DNA of 64,000 nucleotides from Albifimbria verrucaria (lineage: Eukaryota; Ascomycota; Sordariomycetes; Hypocreales; Stachybotryaceae). The DNA is taken from contig JAHREC010000049.1 in assembly GCA_020081605.1 (NCBI GenBank), positions 1,860,001 to 1,924,000 on the forward strand, written 5' to 3'. Both the position numbers and the translations under genes were made by a program. This document shows positions 61,607 to 64,000 of this stretch, piece by piece; within the stretch, counting starts at the first letter, position 1; each line of letters opens with the position of its first letter. The notes beneath the pieces were generated by a model. That model had not been told where the DNA came from. It saw only the letters and a program-made list of their open reading frames with translations, and ran no database searches.

Positions 61607-63200
61607 CTATGTTCTCACCTTTCGCGCGTGCTTGACTAGATTTTCTATCACACCCTCAAATGCTTCCCTGTCTCCAATCTTTTCATCTGTCCGCTTTTGC
61701 CAATATTCCAAGACCTCCTTTGCTGTCCCTTGTATCGCTTCAAGTTTGGCCACGTGGTCCTTGAGCTCATCATTTGTCATGCCATTGAGGGCTTCATCTG
61801 TAGCCATGCACAAGTGCCTAGCTGCAACGAGATCCAGCTCCGGTTGCGGCGGCGGCCCTCTCCGCTTCTTCGAAGCACTCGGCTTGCCTTGCGTGTCTAC
61901 TGAGGTTGACGACGCGTTGTTTTCGCCCTGTTTCAACCTGGAAACAGACCGAGAATCGGTGGAGGTACGTGGTGAGCCAGAAGGTAAATTCAGCGAAGGC
62001 AAAACCAGCTTCTTCTGTTTTGAGGCAGGCAGAATCTCGTCTAGATCGACGGGGACACCTAACGAGACGAGGAATAGACGCCTGGTGCGGGAGCGAATCC
62101 AATTCGGGGAGCCAGAGGAGGAGGAGCGACAAGTTGTGACCAAAGTGATGCAGAACAGGGTGTGAGGAAGATGGAGGATTCCTTGGATAGAGACGGAAAG
62201 GTAGGCACATCAAGCTCTTCTGGTGGAAATAGTGTTGCTAAGTAAGGCTCTGATTCTGACATAATGTCGTCGGAATTTAGACCATCAAAGTCGGGTATGG
62301 GCTGGAATCATGGATTAGCCAGGAGTAAATCGCAATAGGAGAAGACATCACCACTCACAAATGGTAGCATTGATTGTTGTTGATGGAACTGTGATGGGGC
62401 AGGTGGCGGGAAGTGACTGTTGAATCTTCGAAACCGTCCTCAAAGTCATCAAAATCATCGTCTTCGGCACCCTCTTCGAAGTCGTCAAAGTCATCGTCGC
62501 CGGCGTCGTCACCTTGTCGGCCAGATGCTGCGGATCGTAATGACCTTGACGACGCCTTTCTTCCAAGTTTAGGGCTCGTAGGCGCAAGGACGGCCAGGGA
62601 AGGTGGTTCATCTACGAGAACAAACTCAGAGTGTTAACGAACAAAGTTCTTAAATGATCATTCAGGATCTTGCTACGCCCGTACCAGTAGTGCTAGCGCC
62701 ATCTTCACCATCGTCCTCGTCAGCCGGCTTCAACACCACGTCCGGAGCAGCGTCTGCCTCGCGTTTACTCTCAAACTCTGCAGAATGATTCTCAGGCTCG
62801 TCGCCAGGAGCCTCTTCTACCACCGTGATGGGGACGTCCGCCGGGGTCGTAGACGATGGTGGCGTTGTGTCTTGGTCAGGGATCACGGCAATCTCGTCAG
62901 GCTCAGCGTCGCCCTCTCTCTTTGGTACGCTTGAGTGCCAGGGACCTCGCCGTAGGCGGGTTCGGTGTCAACCTTCTCGACGCGTGTTTTAGGAATTGGC
63001 GAGGTGATACTGGGGCTGATGGGATATGATCGAGCATCGGTAAATTGGTCCTCGGAGTCGGATGATTCAGCTGTCAAGGCATGTTAGCGAAACAGCTCCT
63101 TTCCGTAGTGTGAGCGCTCATGTCACCAACCAAGCTGATGGGCACCGGGGTCTGCCACGTTGGTCTCCTGAGGAGGCTGAAGCTCCTCGCTAGGTGCCAT
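61607..63200 (-). CDS. Acidic DDFDDF-rich protein with conserved C-terminal helix domain (Laa2/DUF5102-like?)
   Basis: Uncharacterised. Exons 63200-63131, 63070-62685, 62611-62359 and 62301-61607 give about 468 residues. The N-terminal half is disordered and acidic; its core carries two DDDFDDFE repeats (FDDFEEGAEDDDFDDFEDGF), reminiscent of short clathrin-adaptor binding motifs in aftiphilin and in yeast Laa2, which recruits AP-1. The ordered C-terminal part has LDLVAARHLCMATDEALNG, DELKDHVAKLEAIQGTAKEV and IGDREAFEGVIENLVKHARK, a helical region strongly conserved among filamentous fungi. A role in clathrin/AP-1 traffic is an inference from the motif only. The first intron uses a GTTGGT donor. 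One base is missing at 62912-62914, 62408-62410 and 62061-62062; with these the length is divisible by three. Confidence 0.8.
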
Positions 63201-63857
63201 GATCCTAGATTTAGGGTCGTATGACTATGGCCAAAGGCAGTCGAACTAGGGGTCGTAGAGGTGACTAGCAGTTCATCGAGGGGTTAAGGATGGAATGGAT
63301 GAAAGGCGGCTGCCAAGTCAATACGCGAGGCTCAATGATGCGACTGGTCCCTGCTTTCAGCGGTCGCAAAAACAAAGGATATGTAATAATAAAACTTGCT
63401 GCGCTCAAATGCTGTGCCTTGCAGGATCATGACATGTGCAAGGCCAATTGGGTATGTAGTATGTAGGTTGAATAGACGTAATGGTATCACGTGTCGAGGA
63501 GCTAAGAAGCTGCAAATGGGTTGTTAGGTCATTTGTGTTGACTGGTACGTACCTCGAGGAAGGCTGTGGGCTTTTTGGGCCAATCATCGCGTGGGTCAAG
63601 CAGAGCAGGCTGGGCTGTCCATGAGCAGCTTCGCGCAGAAAGCTTCAAAACAGCCTTGCTCAGCGACACCAAGCCGCTCACTTTGGTTCGAATCGACCCC
63701 GTTTCAAGAATCGGACGAGGCCCGTCGACTGTAATTCTCTCGAACACAGCTTCAGCACGTCTTTGGGGCGCGGTTAATTCGTCAATCGATAAAGCCAGCG
63801 TCCGGACGCCACGATCGATATTTTTTACCCTGAAGACTCTTGCGCAAGCTACTCGCC
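63201..63857. promoter_or_regulatory. Divergent promoter acidic protein/FG nucleoporin
   Basis: 0.66 kb shared upstream region; no gene seen. Short open frames on the minus strand (63529-63747) have no family resemblance. Confidence 0.5.
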
Positions 63858-64000
63858 ATGTCGTTCTCCTTCAATCCGCCCGCCTCATCGGGCGCGGCTT
63901 CGAACACCACTGGCGCATCGGCTCCTGCCACAGGAGGCCTGTTTGGAAATGCGGGTGCCTCAAAGTTTTCCTTCGGGACCGCGACACCCGCCAGCAATGC
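63858..64000 (+). CDS. FG-repeat nucleoporin, N-terminal fragment (Nsp1/Nup62-like)
   Basis: Starts at the ATG at 63858 and runs open off the right edge (47 codons). The visible part is rich in Ser, Ala, Gly, Thr and Asn with MSFSFNPPASSG, GGLFGNAG and KFSFGTATP, i.e. FSF/LFG/FSFG-type repeats that line the nuclear pore and bind transport receptors. The MSFSF start followed by FSFG repeats suggests the Nsp1/Nup62 group, but other FG nucleoporins cannot be excluded from this fragment. Confidence 0.72.
   Translation, partial: MSFSFNPPASSGAASNTTGASAPATGGLFGNAGASKFSFGTATPASN

Overview
The window is nuclear DNA of a filamentous ascomycete, most likely a sordariomycete of the Hypocreales type. The evidence is dense single-copy housekeeping genes, introns mostly of 45-75 bases with GT..AG ends and CTAAC/CTGAC-like branch points, a bias for C- and G-ending codons in highly expressed genes, and family members typical of such fungi (bZIP factor, Snt2, CCCH-SMR protein, Env7-type kinase, S33 peptidase). 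I see no plasmid, phage, transposon, CRISPR, rRNA or tRNA sequence.

Layout, left to right: a bZIP transcription factor cut by the left edge (-); YDJ1-type Hsp40 (+); TRM82 tRNA methyltransferase subunit (-); ribosomal stalk protein P0 (+); mitochondrial MutS MSH1 (-); an unknown 286-residue protein (+); vacuolar alpha-mannosidase AMS1 (+); ENV7-type kinase (-); RWD/DUF1115 protein (+); the large chromatin reader SNT2 (-); a 4.4 kb spacer; a HELQ-type repair helicase (+); a BTB protein (+); an S33 alpha/beta hydrolase (-); a conserved Cys-Pro-motif protein (+); TVP38 (-); a CCCH-SMR protein (-); an F-box/JmjC protein (-); eIF4A (+); a four-helix membrane protein (-); eIF2 gamma (+); an acidic DDFDDF-rich protein (-); and the first codons of an FG nucleoporin (+) at the right edge. 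Strands mostly alternate, so most spacers are either shared divergent promoters or short convergent 3' regions.

Themes: cytoplasmic translation and its quality control (P0, eIF4A, eIF2 gamma, TRM82, SMR protein, YDJ1), genome maintenance (MSH1, HELQ), chromatin and transcription (SNT2, JmjC, bZIP) and endomembranes (AMS1, ENV7, TVP38). These genes are neighbours but not a functional cluster, and no operon-like or biosynthetic grouping is present.

Two results matter most. First, 18 of the coding sequences carry frame breaks, about 49 sites in all. Where I could place the break precisely it is a missing base, nearly always in a C/G (rarely A/T) run, and when the bases are counted back the spliced length becomes a multiple of three. 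This looks like homopolymer under-calling in the assembly, so these genes should not be called pseudogenes. Second, the HELQ gene appears to contain a 2-base micro-exon between two well-formed introns, followed by a GC-AG intron; both are needed to keep conserved helicase motifs in frame.
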